Shown here: piece after piece, positions 10,731-19,705 of the stretch | Layout: every line of letters begins with the position of its first letter | Numbering within the stretch: the stretch's first letter is position 1 | Assembly (NCBI GenBank): GCA_030057915.1 | Contig: JASGUC010000012.1 | Span: 24,399 to 88,398 of the forward strand | Length of the DNA stretch: 64,000 bases | Direction of reading: 5' to 3' | Source: Pseudomonadota bacterium | GTDB taxonomy: Bacteria > Desulfobacterota > Syntrophia > Syntrophales > UBA8958 | Program-made: the position numbers and the translations under genes | Notes under the pieces: model-generated | Told to the model about the DNA's origin: nothing | The model's database searches: none | The model's input: the letters and a program-made list of their open reading frames with translations, nothing else

Positions 10731-12323
10731 ATGAAAAAGCAAACGACGACCGACTCCCTGAGCGTGGTGGAGCGCCTCTCCAGAATCGGCGTGGCCCTGT
10801 CGGCGCAACAGGACATCAACCGTCTGCTGGAGCTGATCATCGACGAGGCCTGTGGCTTGACCGCCGCCGATGGGGGCACCTTGTACAACCTGTCCCCGGA
10901 CGGCGACTTCCTGGAGTTCGCCATTGTCTATAATCGCTCCCTCGGCGTTCGAAAAGGCGGCACCGGGGAGCCGATCGACTGGCCGCCCGTTAGGCTCAAA
11001 CAGGGGGCGTCGGGACGGAATATGGCCAATGTTTCCGCCTATGCCGCCTTGACGGGCCAGGTAGTCAACATCCCCGACGTATATAATGCCGCGGGTTTCG
11101 ATTTCCAGGGAACCAGGGATTTCGATGCCCGTAACGGCTATCGCTCCCGGTCGATGCTCGTTGTCCCCATGAGAGATCACGAAGGAGACCTCATCGGCGT
11201 CCTGCAATTGTTGAACGCCACGGACGACGCGACGGGACGGGTGATGCCCTTTTCCCGGGAGAGCCAAATGATCACCGAATCCTTCGCCTCGCAGGCCGCC
11301 GTGGCCATTTCGCAAAAGCGGCTGATCAAGAGCCTCGAGGAACTTCTGGATGCCTTTGTAAAGACCATCGCCCTGGCTATTGACGAAAAATCGCCCTATA
11401 CCGGCGGCCATATCAGGCGGGTGGCCGACCTGACCATGTCCATTGCGGAAAGAATCAACGCGGCCCAGTCGGGTCCTTTCGCCGGGGTCCGTTTTTCCGA
11501 CCATGAAATGCAGGAACTCCGCATGGCCGCCTGGCTGCACGACGTGGGGAAGATAACCACTCCCGAACGGATTGTGGACAAGGCAACCAAACTTACCGCC
11601 GTCTGCGACCGCCTGGAACTGATCAGGACCCGGGGAGAGGTGATGATCCGGGACCATGAACTCTCCCGGCGGCGACGGGTAGGGCTGCCGCAAGGGGTCG
11701 AGGAGGAGATAGTCAGGGAAAACGATGATTTCAATCGGCGGATGACATCCGATATGGAGTTCCTGGCCTCTCTGAATACCGGGGCGTTTCCGGTCCGGCC
11801 GGAGGACATCGCCCGACTGGAGGCGATCGCCGTCCGGACATGGCGTCAGGACGGCCGGGAGCAACCCCTCCTCACCGAGGACGAATATAGAAACCTGGCC
11901 GTATTCCGCGGCACCCTCACGGAGGACGAACGGGAGATCATCAACAATCACGCCCTGGTTACGAAAAGACTCCTCGAAACCCTTCCCTTTCCCAAACGGC
12001 TGAGGAACATCCCCGTTTATGCCGGCAGCCACCACGAAAAGCTTGACGGTTCCGGCTACCCCCAGGGGATGCGGGAGGAGGAGATGCCCCTCCAGGCGCG
12101 CATCATCGCCTTGGCCGATATCTTCGAGGCCCTCACGGCAAGAGACCGGCCCTACAAGCGGGCCAATACCCTTTCCGAGGCCGTGTCCATCCTCCGGGGC
12201 ATGGCGAGGATGCGCCACATCGATCCAGACCTCTTCGCATTGTTCATGGAGGAGCGGATTTATCTCGATTATGCGGTCAGGGAGATGGCGCCGCATCTGA
12301 TCGACATGCCGGCAAGGACATAA
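10731..12323 (+). CDS. GAF and HD-GYP domain protein (probable cyclic-di-GMP phosphodiesterase)
   Basis: Residues about 15-190 form a GAF sensor domain; about 210-525 form an HD-GYP domain. HD motif residues are seen in HIRRV, WLHDVGKITTPERIVDK and HHEKLDGSGYP, so the metal ligands and the GYP signature are intact. Between HDVGK...DKATKL and the next core helix (INNHALVTKRLL) about 110 residues are inserted, mostly charged helical sequence. No membrane segment is visible, so it is probably cytosolic. It starts 12 bp after nrdG. Substrate assignment follows from the family. Confidence 0.9.
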   Translation: MKKQTTTDSLSVVERLSRIGVALSAQQDINRLLELIIDEACGLTAADGGTLYNLSPDGDFLEFAIVYNRSLGVRKGGTGEPIDWPPVRLKQGASGRNMANVSAYAALTGQVVNIPDVYNAAGFDFQGTRDFDARNGYRSRSMLVVPMRDHEGDLIGVLQLLNATDDATGRVMPFSRESQMITESFASQAAVAISQKRLIKSLEELLDAFVKTIALAIDEKSPYTGGHIRRVADLTMSIAERINAAQSGPFAGVRFSDHEMQELRMAAWLHDVGKITTPERIVDKATKLTAVCDRLELIRTRGEVMIRDHELSRRRRVGLPQGVEEEIVRENDDFNRRMTSDMEFLASLNTGAFPVRPEDIARLEAIAVRTWRQDGREQPLLTEDEYRNLAVFRGTLTEDEREIINNHALVTKRLLETLPFPKRLRNIPVYAGSHHEKLDGSGYPQGMREEEMPLQARIIALADIFEALTARDRPYKRANTLSEAVSILRGMARMRHIDPDLFALFMEERIYLDYAVREMAPHLIDMPART

Positions 12324-12494
12324 TCGGCGGCAGCCGCCGGCGGATCCTTGCCGTCGCCCGGGCTTGCATCCATCGGCGGACGACGCCGATTCCGGCTGGA
12401 GATCCTTGAAAAACCTTGGGCCCCGGCCGGCGATCCGTGCGAGTCGTTGTTCTCCTCGGGCGCGGGGGCCGGGGAAGGGAGAATTTCAAGGGCC

Positions 12495-13670
12495 TTAGAC
12501 GATCCCCCGCGATTTGAGATCGGCGATCTTGTCTTCCGAATATCCCAGGCCCTTCAGAATCTCTCCGGTGTGTTCGCCAAGGAGCGGCGGCGGATTCCGC
12601 AGCCCGGGCTGATCGGCGGAAAACCTGATGGGAAAGGCCTGCTGGGGAACGGTGCCGTCGGTCGGATGAGGGGTGTGAAACCAGAGCCGCCGTTCCCGGA
12701 TCTGGGGATCCTCGCAGGCCTCCGCAAGGGAATTTACCGGGGAGAAACAGATGTCGCGACGGTCCAGGATTTCTATCCACTCCTGGCGGTCCTTCCGCCG
12801 GAAGATCCTCTGGAATTCATCTATCATCTCCGCCTGGCGGTCCGGGGGCGCGTGGAGATCCGGGGAAAAATCCTCCCGGCCCAAACAGGAACACAAGGCC
12901 TGCCAGAACTTCTCCTCCAGGCAGCCGATGGAGATGAATTTGCCGTCCTTAGTCTCATAGACGTTGTAGCAGGCGCAACCCCCACCCAAACGCGACTCCC
13001 CCCGGACGGGATCTCGTCCTCCGGCGAGATATTCCGACATCATCAAGGCCAGGAAGGGACTCAGGCCGTCCAGGATCGCCGCGTCGAGATACTGTCCAGC
13101 CCCCGTTCGTTCTCGCCGCAGCAGGGAGGCGAGGATGCCCAAGGCGGCGTTTTGGCCCCCGCCGCCGGCCCCGGAGATCATGATGGCGGGAACGATGGGG
13201 GGACGCCCTCTTTCGCCCAACAGATCGTGTATCCCGGAGAGGGACAGGATGTTGATGTCGTGGGCGGGACGGTGGCGGTATGGACCGGTTTGGCCGAATC
13301 CCGTCAACGAGCAGTAGATCAGCCGGGGATTCAGCCGGCGCATCTCTTCATAGCCCAAGCCGATTCTGTCCATCGTTCCGGGACGGGTGTTCTCGACGAT
13401 CACGTCGGCCTTGACCGCCAGGCGTCGAAATATCTCCCGGCCCTCGTCGGTTTTTATATTGAGGGTGAGGCTCTTCTTGTTGCGGTTCAGGATATGGAAG
13501 AAACTCCCGTTGCCCCCAACGAGGGGAGGGGAGTTGCGGAAACCGTCCCCACGACCGGGACTTTCGATTTTGATGACCTCGGCGCCCAGGTCGGCGAGGA
13601 TCAGGCCGCAGAGCCCTCCCGGCAACATCTGGGCAAGATCGAGAATCCGCATTCCTTCCAGGGGCAACAT
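12495..13670 (-). CDS. CaiB/BaiF family CoA transferase
   Basis: Class III CoA-transferase or alpha-methylacyl-CoA racemase-like enzyme. The N-terminus MRILDLAQMLPGGLCGLILADLGAEVIKIE is characteristic (first 20 shown by LDLAQMLPGG and ADLGAEVIKIE), followed by NTRPGTMDRIGLGYE and the Asp of RPAHDINI that carries the covalent intermediate. The protein is 391 aa, full length. It is the last of three genes read leftward, 18 bp after the PP-loop gene. Substrate cannot be deduced, but the window's two acyl-CoA systems suggest acyl-CoA metabolism. Confidence 0.9.
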   Translation of the reverse strand: MLPLEGMRILDLAQMLPGGLCGLILADLGAEVIKIESPGRGDGFRNSPPLVGGNGSFFHILNRNKKSLTLNIKTDEGREIFRRLAVKADVIVENTRPGTMDRIGLGYEEMRRLNPRLIYCSLTGFGQTGPYRHRPAHDINILSLSGIHDLLGERGRPPIVPAIMISGAGGGGQNAALGILASLLRRERTGAGQYLDAAILDGLSPFLALMMSEYLAGGRDPVRGESRLGGGCACYNVYETKDGKFISIGCLEEKFWQALCSCLGREDFSPDLHAPPDRQAEMIDEFQRIFRRKDRQEWIEILDRRDICFSPVNSLAEACEDPQIRERRLWFHTPHPTDGTVPQQAFPIRFSADQPGLRNPPPLLGEHTGEILKGLGYSEDKIADLKSRGIV

Positions 13671-13688
13671 CCGTTTTTCCTCTTGCGA

Positions 13689-14669
13689 TTAGCGAAGGAT
13701 CCGTTGGGACGCCTCGACGGGGTCGGCGGATCGGACCGCCATCACATATGGCCTTCCCGAGGAGGTCACCTGGACCGCCGCCTCCGCGTCTTTAGGGGCG
13801 TCGCTGTAAAGGACGCAGAGCCGGGCCGCTTCCCGGACTTCCTCCTCGCTCCCCCCGCCGGGGATGAGGACCAGCGGCCCGGGGAAGTCCGCCATCTTCA
13901 GGACCGCGTCATTCTCCCTGATTAGGGATTGCAGGGCGAGGTTGTCCTTTTCGTTGCGCCCCACGATTGCCTTGGCCGCCGCGGCGATGCGGAAGTGACG
14001 GCCGTGCTTGAGGAGTTCCATGTCCCGGCGGTCAGGGTCGGGATGGCGCTCGAACAGGTCCTTGAGGCGCCGGGAAAATATCGGATCCGTCAGCAGGCAT
14101 CCGCCCGCCGGGGGAGGATAATGCTTGATTCCGTAGGCCCCGGCCATTTCCATCTGAGTCTTGCGACCGCGACCCTGAAGGGCCAGTAGCCTTTGGCGGT
14201 CCACCTTTCCCTCTCGTTCGGGCCTGCTTTCCGGGAGGAGGCGGGCGCTCAAAGGCCGGAGCACATACTCCCCATAGCCGGAATTCCTTGCCACAATATG
14301 CAGCGATTGCCTGGTCTGAGACATGGGGCGCTGCCCCAGCACCTCCCCGGTGAAGATGAAATCCGCCGCCGTCTCGTCCATGATCCTTCCCGCCAGATGG
14401 AGCATCAGGGTATGGCAGTCGATGCAGGGGTTCATATGCTTCCCAAAGCCATAACGGGGAGCTTTCATCATGCGCAGATGTTCCGTCGTGATATCCTCGA
14501 TTCTAAGGGGGATGCGGATCCGCGCCGCCGCCGCCTCCGCCTTCCGGGCGTCGAAAAAGGGGGTCGTGAAGGTCAAGCCTTCCACGACTATGCCTTGATC
14601 CTGAAGGAGTTTCACGGCGAGCATGCTGTCGAGTCCGCCGGAAAAAAGGGAAATCGCCTTGACGCTCAA
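13689..14669 (-). CDS. PP-loop ATPase of the tRNA-thiolation type with NFACT-like C-terminal region
   Basis: The N-terminal PP-loop SGGLDSMLA (about residues 10-18) adenylates a substrate as in ThiI/MnmA-type tRNA thiolases. Cys residues occur in NPCIDCH (about 79-84) and AGGCLLTDP, a pattern seen in thiolases. The C-terminal third contains AIVGRNEKDNLAL, resembling the NFACT-R (DUF814) RNA-binding region. The protein is 326 aa. The start is TTG at 14669, overlapping the TGA of the LysM gene; upstream codons reach a stop without another start. tRNA sulfuration is the most likely role; the target is unknown. Confidence 0.78.
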   Translation of the reverse strand: MSVKAISLFSGGLDSMLAVKLLQDQGIVVEGLTFTTPFFDARKAEAAAARIRIPLRIEDITTEHLRMMKAPRYGFGKHMNPCIDCHTLMLHLAGRIMDETAADFIFTGEVLGQRPMSQTRQSLHIVARNSGYGEYVLRPLSARLLPESRPEREGKVDRQRLLALQGRGRKTQMEMAGAYGIKHYPPPAGGCLLTDPIFSRRLKDLFERHPDPDRRDMELLKHGRHFRIAAAAKAIVGRNEKDNLALQSLIRENDAVLKMADFPGPLVLIPGGGSEEEVREAARLCVLYSDAPKDAEAAVQVTSSGRPYVMAVRSADPVEASQRILR

Positions 14670-16189
14670 TATGTTATAACCAATACACCCAAGGTGTGAT
14701 AGAGATAGTCGCTAACGCCTTCTCCGGGATCCACCTCGGTCAGGTAAAAGGGTCGGCCCGCATCCGGGACGATCTTCATTCCCGACAGGATGACAACCGT
14801 GTCGGACAGGTCTCCCTTCGTCGCCAGTGGCAGCGAGAAGCTGCCTGTTTCATGGTCGATTCCCAGGGCCAGGCAGGATCGGGTGAGAAACGATGTCTTC
14901 GTCTCCTGCGCCTCGGGGGTTATGACCTCCGTATGCCTCTTTTTCAGGATGTCCAAAAACTGATTGGGCAGCCGCCGGTTGGAAAGCACTAATCTGTTTT
15001 CGCCCCTGGCAATCGTCGCCTCCGCCTTGATTATGAGATCGAATCCTTCCCGAGAGGCCTCGAATATCTTCAGATCGGTGTTTCTCCCTATCTCGAGATT
15101 CATCCTTTGGAACAGATCCGCGGCCATCTCCAGGTGGGATTGCGAGGACAAATGGGCCGTCGGCCGGGGGGCGTAAACCTCTTCCGGGGATGGTTCGATC
15201 AAGCTATCGTCTTTGATGTCGAGGATTTCCCAGCCTTGGGCCCGGGCCTGACGCCGTATTGGCCCGGGCAGGGCGGGGCCGTCGTCCCTTCTGATCCGGA
15301 GGGCCAAATTCCTCCCGCCCCGGGTGGCGAAAGCGGCCTTGGGCCTGATGATCCAGTCGAGGCGGATTTCCAGCGTCCGAGGGGTGCCGATCGGCAGTGG
15401 TTCTTTCCGGAGGCGCATCTCGTGGCTGCCCGAGGCGCCGATTATCCGCGCAAGTATCTCCGTGGCGGGCAGGCGGGGGTCGATTTGCAGCGCCTGAATA
15501 CTCTTCCAGGTCTGACGCAGCAAACCGCTGAGATCATCGGAAAGCTGGTTGCGGAAGTCGATGAAGACCATCCCGTGGTCGGGGAATTCGACCAGGGGGA
15601 TTTTCCCGCAGTCAATGTTGATCTGTCCCATGTCCCGCAGAGGCAGATGGTATTTGCCCTTTGCGCTGACCGTGGCCCCGATTTCTCCCAGGACGCGCTC
15701 GATTATGGACCATTTTCCCGCCGAGAGGGGCAAAGTGTCGCCGCCCGGCAGGATCTCCGCGCCGGTGGCGGTAGGGGAGGCGTGGAGCTTGGGCTTTTCC
15801 GCGGTAGGGGGAGGGGGGCGTTTAGTCCTAAGGGGAAGCACGATCCTCTGTCCGGGGTAGATGCGGTTCAGGTCCTTGAGGGTCGGATTGTATTTTCGGA
15901 CTATGGCCAGGCGGTTCCTTGTCTGCCCCGTTACCTTCTGCACGATCCCGAGGAGCCACTCCCCCTTCTTTACCGTATAAACCGTGGTCCCCGATGGGCC
16001 GGTGGCGGACTTACGGAAGGAGAGGTAGGCGGTTTCCTCCTTCGCCCCGGAGTTGTTCGCCAAGGACAGAAGGAATAAGGATAAAAACAGGAGCGGCAAT
16101 CCGCGGATGCCGGCGGATAAATACTCCCGCGCCGTCCTCCGGAAACGCTTGTCCCCCCTCGGGGGCGTTGGCCAAACTCTACAATTCAT
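14666..16189 (-). CDS. LysM domain protein, probable envelope protein
   Basis: An N-terminal hydrophobic segment (about residues 30-46, LPLLFLSLFLLSLA) resembles a signal sequence. A LysM domain follows (about 70-120, VYTVKKGEWLLGIVQKV to YPGQRIVLPL), predicting peptidoglycan binding. The remaining 380 residues have no family I recognise. The protein is 507 aa. The start is uncertain: the ATG at 16189 has no clear ribosome binding site, and a shorter start just before the hydrophobic segment would fit a signal peptide better. Overlaps the PP-loop gene by 4 bp. Confidence 0.75.
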   Translation of the reverse strand: MNCRVWPTPPRGDKRFRRTAREYLSAGIRGLPLLFLSLFLLSLANNSGAKEETAYLSFRKSATGPSGTTVYTVKKGEWLLGIVQKVTGQTRNRLAIVRKYNPTLKDLNRIYPGQRIVLPLRTKRPPPPTAEKPKLHASPTATGAEILPGGDTLPLSAGKWSIIERVLGEIGATVSAKGKYHLPLRDMGQINIDCGKIPLVEFPDHGMVFIDFRNQLSDDLSGLLRQTWKSIQALQIDPRLPATEILARIIGASGSHEMRLRKEPLPIGTPRTLEIRLDWIIRPKAAFATRGGRNLALRIRRDDGPALPGPIRRQARAQGWEILDIKDDSLIEPSPEEVYAPRPTAHLSSQSHLEMAADLFQRMNLEIGRNTDLKIFEASREGFDLIIKAEATIARGENRLVLSNRRLPNQFLDILKKRHTEVITPEAQETKTSFLTRSCLALGIDHETGSFSLPLATKGDLSDTVVILSGMKIVPDAGRPFYLTEVDPGEGVSDYLYHTLGVLVITY

Positions 16190-16380
16190 ACGTGCATATC
16201 GCTGGGATTTGTCCGATCCGCTGCTCCGTCACTCCGTCGGTTCGTCGGCGACCGGCGCCGCTGGGAAGACGTGGCTACTCTTCTATGTGCCGCTCCGATA
16301 CTCGATAATTATGGGAAAGTCAAATCGGGAAAGGTCATCCGAGCCGCCCCCCAAGAAGGAGAGGGCCTTCCCCGGGGAAT
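16190..16380. other. Gap between LysM gene and terminator
   Basis: No convincing gene. On the minus strand TTGACT (16318-16323) and TATCGG sit 17 bp apart and could be a weak promoter for the LysM operon. Confidence 0.3.
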
Positions 16381-16420
16381 AAGAAATGCCATGACCCGGG
16401 GTGGGATCATGGCATTTCTT
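16381..16420. terminator. Perfect 14-bp inverted repeat, probably a bidirectional terminator
   Basis: AAGAAATGCCATGA (16381-16394) is the exact reverse complement of TCATGGCATTTCTT (16407-16420), with a 12-base GC-rich loop. On both strands the hairpin ends in a T-rich run. It lies 37 bp beyond the stop of the minus-strand acyl-CoA dehydrogenase. Confidence 0.6.
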
Positions 16421-16457
16421 TCAGACTATGTTTTAACCAAACCCTTGGCGCTAAAGA

Positions 16458-17657
16458 TTACAGGCCACTCTTGAAGTCGTCTCTCATGAGTTCCCGGGCG
16501 ATGATCATGCGGCGGATTTCCGACGTGCCGGCGCCGATCTCCCACAGTTTCTGATCCAGGAAGTGCCTCGAAATGGCGTATTCCGTCGTGTAGCCGTAAC
16601 CGCCGAAAATCTGGATGGCATCGAGACCCGTCTTGGTGCCGACTTCGCCGTTGAACAGCAGGGACGCGGCGGCCATGCGGTCGAGGTCGGTGCCCTTTCC
16701 ACCGGACTTGTTCTCCAGGCTGTCGCAGTAAGCAGCGGCGCTGTAGGCGAGGAACTTGCCGGCCTTGTAGTTACAGTACATGTTCGCCAGTTTTTCCTGA
16801 ATGGTCTGGAAGGCGGCGATGGGTTTGCCGAACTGGACCCTCTCCTTGGCGTACTTCAGGGAGAGTTCGAGGCAGGTTCTCTGGCCGCCGAGGGTGCAGC
16901 CGGACAGGGTGATCCGCTCCGTGCAGAGGCCGCTGGTGAGGACCGCGACGCCCTTGTTCAGCCCGCCGATGAGGTTCTCTTCCGGAAGCTCCATGTCTTC
17001 GAAGGTAACCAGGGCCGTGGGGGAGGTTCTCATGCCCCACTTCTTGATCTTCTCGAACTTTACCTGTCCCTTCTTCTTGGGTTCCGCGGTCTCGAAGAAG
17101 AAGGTCGAGATGCCCTTGGGGCCTGCGGCGGGATCGGTCTTGGCGTAGAATACCATGAAGTCGGCCACGGGGCCGTTGGTGATGAAAATCTTGCTGCCGT
17201 TGATGATGTACTTGTCGCCCTTCTTCTCCGCCTTGGTGGCCATGGACATGGCGTCGGAGCCGGCGTTGGGCTCGGTGATGCCGAGACAGCCGATCCATTC
17301 GCCCGTACAGGACTTGGGCAGGACGTGCATTTTCTGCTCTTCCGTCGCGTTTCTTCGGAAGTTGTCGAAGCAGAGGGTCTGGCTTGCGCCCACGGTCATC
17401 GACAGGGCGTTGCTTACCCGGGCGATGGTCTCGTAAGCCAACAGGGTTTCCACGTAACCCAACGCGGAACCGCCGTACTTCTCATCGAATACGATGCCGT
17501 TGATGCCGAGATTGCCGGTCTGCTTGAACAGATCTTTGGGCATTTCATCGATCTCATAGGCATGTTCCATCTGGGGTTCGAGCCAAGCCATCGCCCATTT
17601 GTAAACTGAATCCTCGAGCATCCTTTGCTCTTCCGTAAAGTTGAAATCTAACGCCAT
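16458..17657 (-). CDS. Acyl-CoA dehydrogenase
   Basis: Second acyl-CoA dehydrogenase in the window, 399 aa, diverged from the one at 5105. The N-terminus is DFNFTEEQRMLEDSVYKWA. The flavin motif GCLGITEPNAGSDAMSM, the ERVQFGKPIAAFQ segment and the C-terminal GAGTSEIRRMIIARELM are visible. In the last motif the Glu of the usual YEGTnEIQR position is replaced (IGAGTSEIRR), which in this family means the catalytic base may sit elsewhere, as in isovaleryl-CoA dehydrogenase types. GGGAGG precedes the ATG. It is a monocistronic unit with its own strong promoter and terminator. Confidence 0.93.
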   Translation of the reverse strand: MALDFNFTEEQRMLEDSVYKWAMAWLEPQMEHAYEIDEMPKDLFKQTGNLGINGIVFDEKYGGSALGYVETLLAYETIARVSNALSMTVGASQTLCFDNFRRNATEEQKMHVLPKSCTGEWIGCLGITEPNAGSDAMSMATKAEKKGDKYIINGSKIFITNGPVADFMVFYAKTDPAAGPKGISTFFFETAEPKKKGQVKFEKIKKWGMRTSPTALVTFEDMELPEENLIGGLNKGVAVLTSGLCTERITLSGCTLGGQRTCLELSLKYAKERVQFGKPIAAFQTIQEKLANMYCNYKAGKFLAYSAAAYCDSLENKSGGKGTDLDRMAAASLLFNGEVGTKTGLDAIQIFGGYGYTTEYAISRHFLDQKLWEIGAGTSEIRRMIIARELMRDDFKSGL

Positions 17658-17841
17658 AACACTACCTCCCTTTTGTAAATAATTTGTTTTACCTGACGCG
17701 AACCCGCTCCGCTCAAGGGGAATGGTGACTTCTTTCCCCGGACAAGCTTCGCCCGACCCGCATATTGGTTACTCGTCGCGTGTCATTTTCGGAATAATCA
17801 AGAAGCGATATTCTGAAGAAAATTAGCTGAAACGCGACCGC

Positions 17842-17870
17842 TATATATATGAATGCCCGCTCAGTGTCAA
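17842..17870 (-). promoter_or_regulatory. Sigma70-type promoter of the acyl-CoA dehydrogenase
   Basis: On the minus strand TTGACA (17870-17865) and TATATA (17847-17842) have a 17-bp spacer. The inferred start near 17835 gives a leader of about 178 nt. Confidence 0.7.
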
Positions 17871-17894
17871 GGTGTTTTCTCGGAAAATTCGAGG

Positions 17895-17922
17895 TTGCAA
17901 CGAACGGCCTAATTGATATAAG
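17895..17922 (+). promoter_or_regulatory. Promoter of the 17973-24585 gene series
   Basis: TTGCAA (17895-17900) and TATAAG (17917-17922) are 16 bp apart on the plus strand, about 50 bp before the first start codon. It is arranged back to back with the minus-strand promoter; no other feature was seen in this 315-bp divergent gap. Confidence 0.5.
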
Positions 17923-17972
17923 ACGGAGATCGCGGCTTGCGGATGGATCGTCGGAGGCCGGGAGGTGGCGAA

Positions 17973-18206
17973 ATGAGTGACCGGGGACAGGATGCGCTGC
18001 AGAGAGAGATGCAGTCCAGGTTCAACAAGAAGCTGAGAGAACAGGAAATCGCCGTTGTCGAGCACTGGCATGGACAGTTGACCCGCATCCTGTCCCTCAA
18101 GCCGGAAGGGGTGGCGGCGCTCCAGAATCATATCCGGAAGGTGGTCAAGATGATGGAAAACAGGGCCATGATCCTCAAGCGATCCCCCCTGGACGGCGGG
18201 AATTGA
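17973..18206 (+). CDS. Small uncharacterised protein
   Basis: 77 aa, rich in charged residues and predicted helical throughout, with no signal peptide or membrane segment. The ATG at 17973 follows GGGAGGTGGCGAA and is preferred to the upstream ATG at 17937. I do not recognise the family. It begins a run of plus-strand genes and precedes the HD hydrolase. Confidence 0.6.
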   Translation: MSDRGQDALQREMQSRFNKKLREQEIAVVEHWHGQLTRILSLKPEGVAALQNHIRKVVKMMENRAMILKRSPLDGGN

Positions 18207-18297
18207 AGACGATGCCTTTTGTTATGAAGGGATGCCCGCCGAGGATGACCGAATCGATCGAAGCAGAGGCCAACAGAGCCTTGCCGTTTTTTTATCC

Positions 18298-18885
18298 ATG
18301 AGAGATGTCGCAAATTTTCTTTACGAAGTTGGAATGTTGCAAAAGACCCCCCGTTCGGGATACCAGTTTCTCGGCTCCGGTTGCGAATCCGTGGCGGAGC
18401 ATATTCTCAGGACGATCTATATCGGCTATGCCCTGTGTCAACTGGATCCCCGGGTGGATGAACATAAAACCCTCAAGCTCTGCCTCTTCCATGATGTGCC
18501 CGAGGCGAGAACGGGCGACATGAACTATGTCAACAAGAAGTATGTGCGGGTCGATGAGGAGAAGGCCGTCAAGGAGTTGACCGAGACGCTCCCCTTCGGG
18601 GATGACATCGCCGCTCTGATCGGGGAATTCAACGAAAAGGAGACCGAAGAAGCCAAAATCGCTCATGACGCGGATCAATTGGCGCTTATAATCCAGTTGA
18701 AGGAATACGGCGACCTGGGTAACAAATACAGTCAGGAATGGATTTCATTCGCCCTCAAGCGCCTTTGCACCAATAACGGCAAAAGGCTGGCCGAGGGGAT
18801 CTTGAATGCCGACTCGTCGGCCTGGTGGTTCAAGGATAAAAGCGACTGGTGGATTAACGGGACGCGTGGCAGGGAGGAGGCCTGA
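18298..18885 (+). CDS. HD domain hydrolase (YfbR/HDDC2-like 5'-nucleotidase family)
   Basis: 195 aa HD-superfamily protein. Metal ligands are seen in SVAEHILRTIYIG, CLFHDVPEARTGDM (His-Asp pair) and AHDADQLALIIQ. The beginning FLYEVGMLQKTPRSGYQFLG is typical of the family that dephosphorylates nucleoside 5'-monophosphates. The start is uncertain: family alignment favours ATG 18298, which lacks a clear ribosome binding site, while ATG 18232 would add 22 unconserved residues. The TGA stop overlaps the next ATG by one base. Confidence 0.83.
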   Translation: MRDVANFLYEVGMLQKTPRSGYQFLGSGCESVAEHILRTIYIGYALCQLDPRVDEHKTLKLCLFHDVPEARTGDMNYVNKKYVRVDEEKAVKELTETLPFGDDIAALIGEFNEKETEEAKIAHDADQLALIIQLKEYGDLGNKYSQEWISFALKRLCTNNGKRLAEGILNADSSAWWFKDKSDWWINGTRGREEA

Positions 18886-19676
18886 TGGGGCGCGAAGCGG
18901 ACCGTCTTCGTCATGCATGGCGGGTAATTCTGGCGATTTCCTTGGGCCTGTTGCTTCTGACCTCCCTGATCGCCTGTGCCTCCTTCGGGCAAAAGCGCCG
19001 GGAGAGGGCGGAAAACCACCTGAACCTCGGTAGCGCTTACGTCGAGTCCGGGGATTACACCACCGCCTTGAGGGAACTCCTGGCGGCGGAGAAAGACGCC
19101 CCGAACAATCCCCGGGTTCATTATTATCTGGCGATCGCCTATTTCGGCAAGGGGCTGGACGCAGCGGCCGCGACGGCGGCGGAACGGGCGGTGGCGCTGA
19201 AGAAGGACTATCCCGTGGCCCATAACCTGCTGGGCGCGATATATTTCTCCCAGGGGAGATACGATAAGGCCATCGAGGCTTTTAACCGGGCCTTGGACGA
19301 TGTCCTGTACGAGACGCCCGCCCTGACCCTCTATAACCTGGGCAAGGCATATTCCCGTCTTGGCGATTATCCTCGGGCCCTGAAAAGCTATCGGGAGGCC
19401 GACCAAAGGGATAGCCGGCGTGAACTGCTGCCGCTCATCAAGATGGAGACGGGCAAGGTAAGCTTTGCCCAGGGGAATTACGCCGAGGCGGCAGCCGGTT
19501 TCAAGGAGGCGACGGAACTGGCGCCGACGCTGGTGGAAGCGCATTACTGGCTGGGGGAAGCCTATCTGAAACAGGGCCGGGGCAGGGAGGCGAGACAGGC
19601 TTACGAAACGGTGGTTCGTCTTTCCCCCGGTTCGGAACTCGGTCTCAAGGCCAGGAAGATGCTGCCCAGTCCATAG
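18885..19676 (+). CDS. TPR-repeat lipoprotein
   Basis: The N-terminal signal ends in a lipobox (LIAC, Cys about residue 31), so it is probably lipidated and envelope-anchored. About six tetratricopeptide repeats follow, for example LNLGSAYVESGDYTTALRE and YYLAIAYFGKGLDAAA. At 263 aa it resembles PilF/PilW-type pilotins in size and layout, but pilus genes are not adjacent. It is coupled to the HD gene by a TGATG overlap. Confidence 0.82.
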   Translation: MGREADRLRHAWRVILAISLGLLLLTSLIACASFGQKRRERAENHLNLGSAYVESGDYTTALRELLAAEKDAPNNPRVHYYLAIAYFGKGLDAAAATAAERAVALKKDYPVAHNLLGAIYFSQGRYDKAIEAFNRALDDVLYETPALTLYNLGKAYSRLGDYPRALKSYREADQRDSRRELLPLIKMETGKVSFAQGNYAEAAAGFKEATELAPTLVEAHYWLGEAYLKQGRGREARQAYETVVRLSPGSELGLKARKMLPSP

Positions 19677-19705
19677 ACGCCTAAATCGGTTGACAGGAGT
19701 TTTTG

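Noticed and set aside
12348..13925. 525-codon plus-strand frame opposite the CoA transferase
   Set aside because: Shadow of a well-conserved minus-strand gene and has no recognisable domain.
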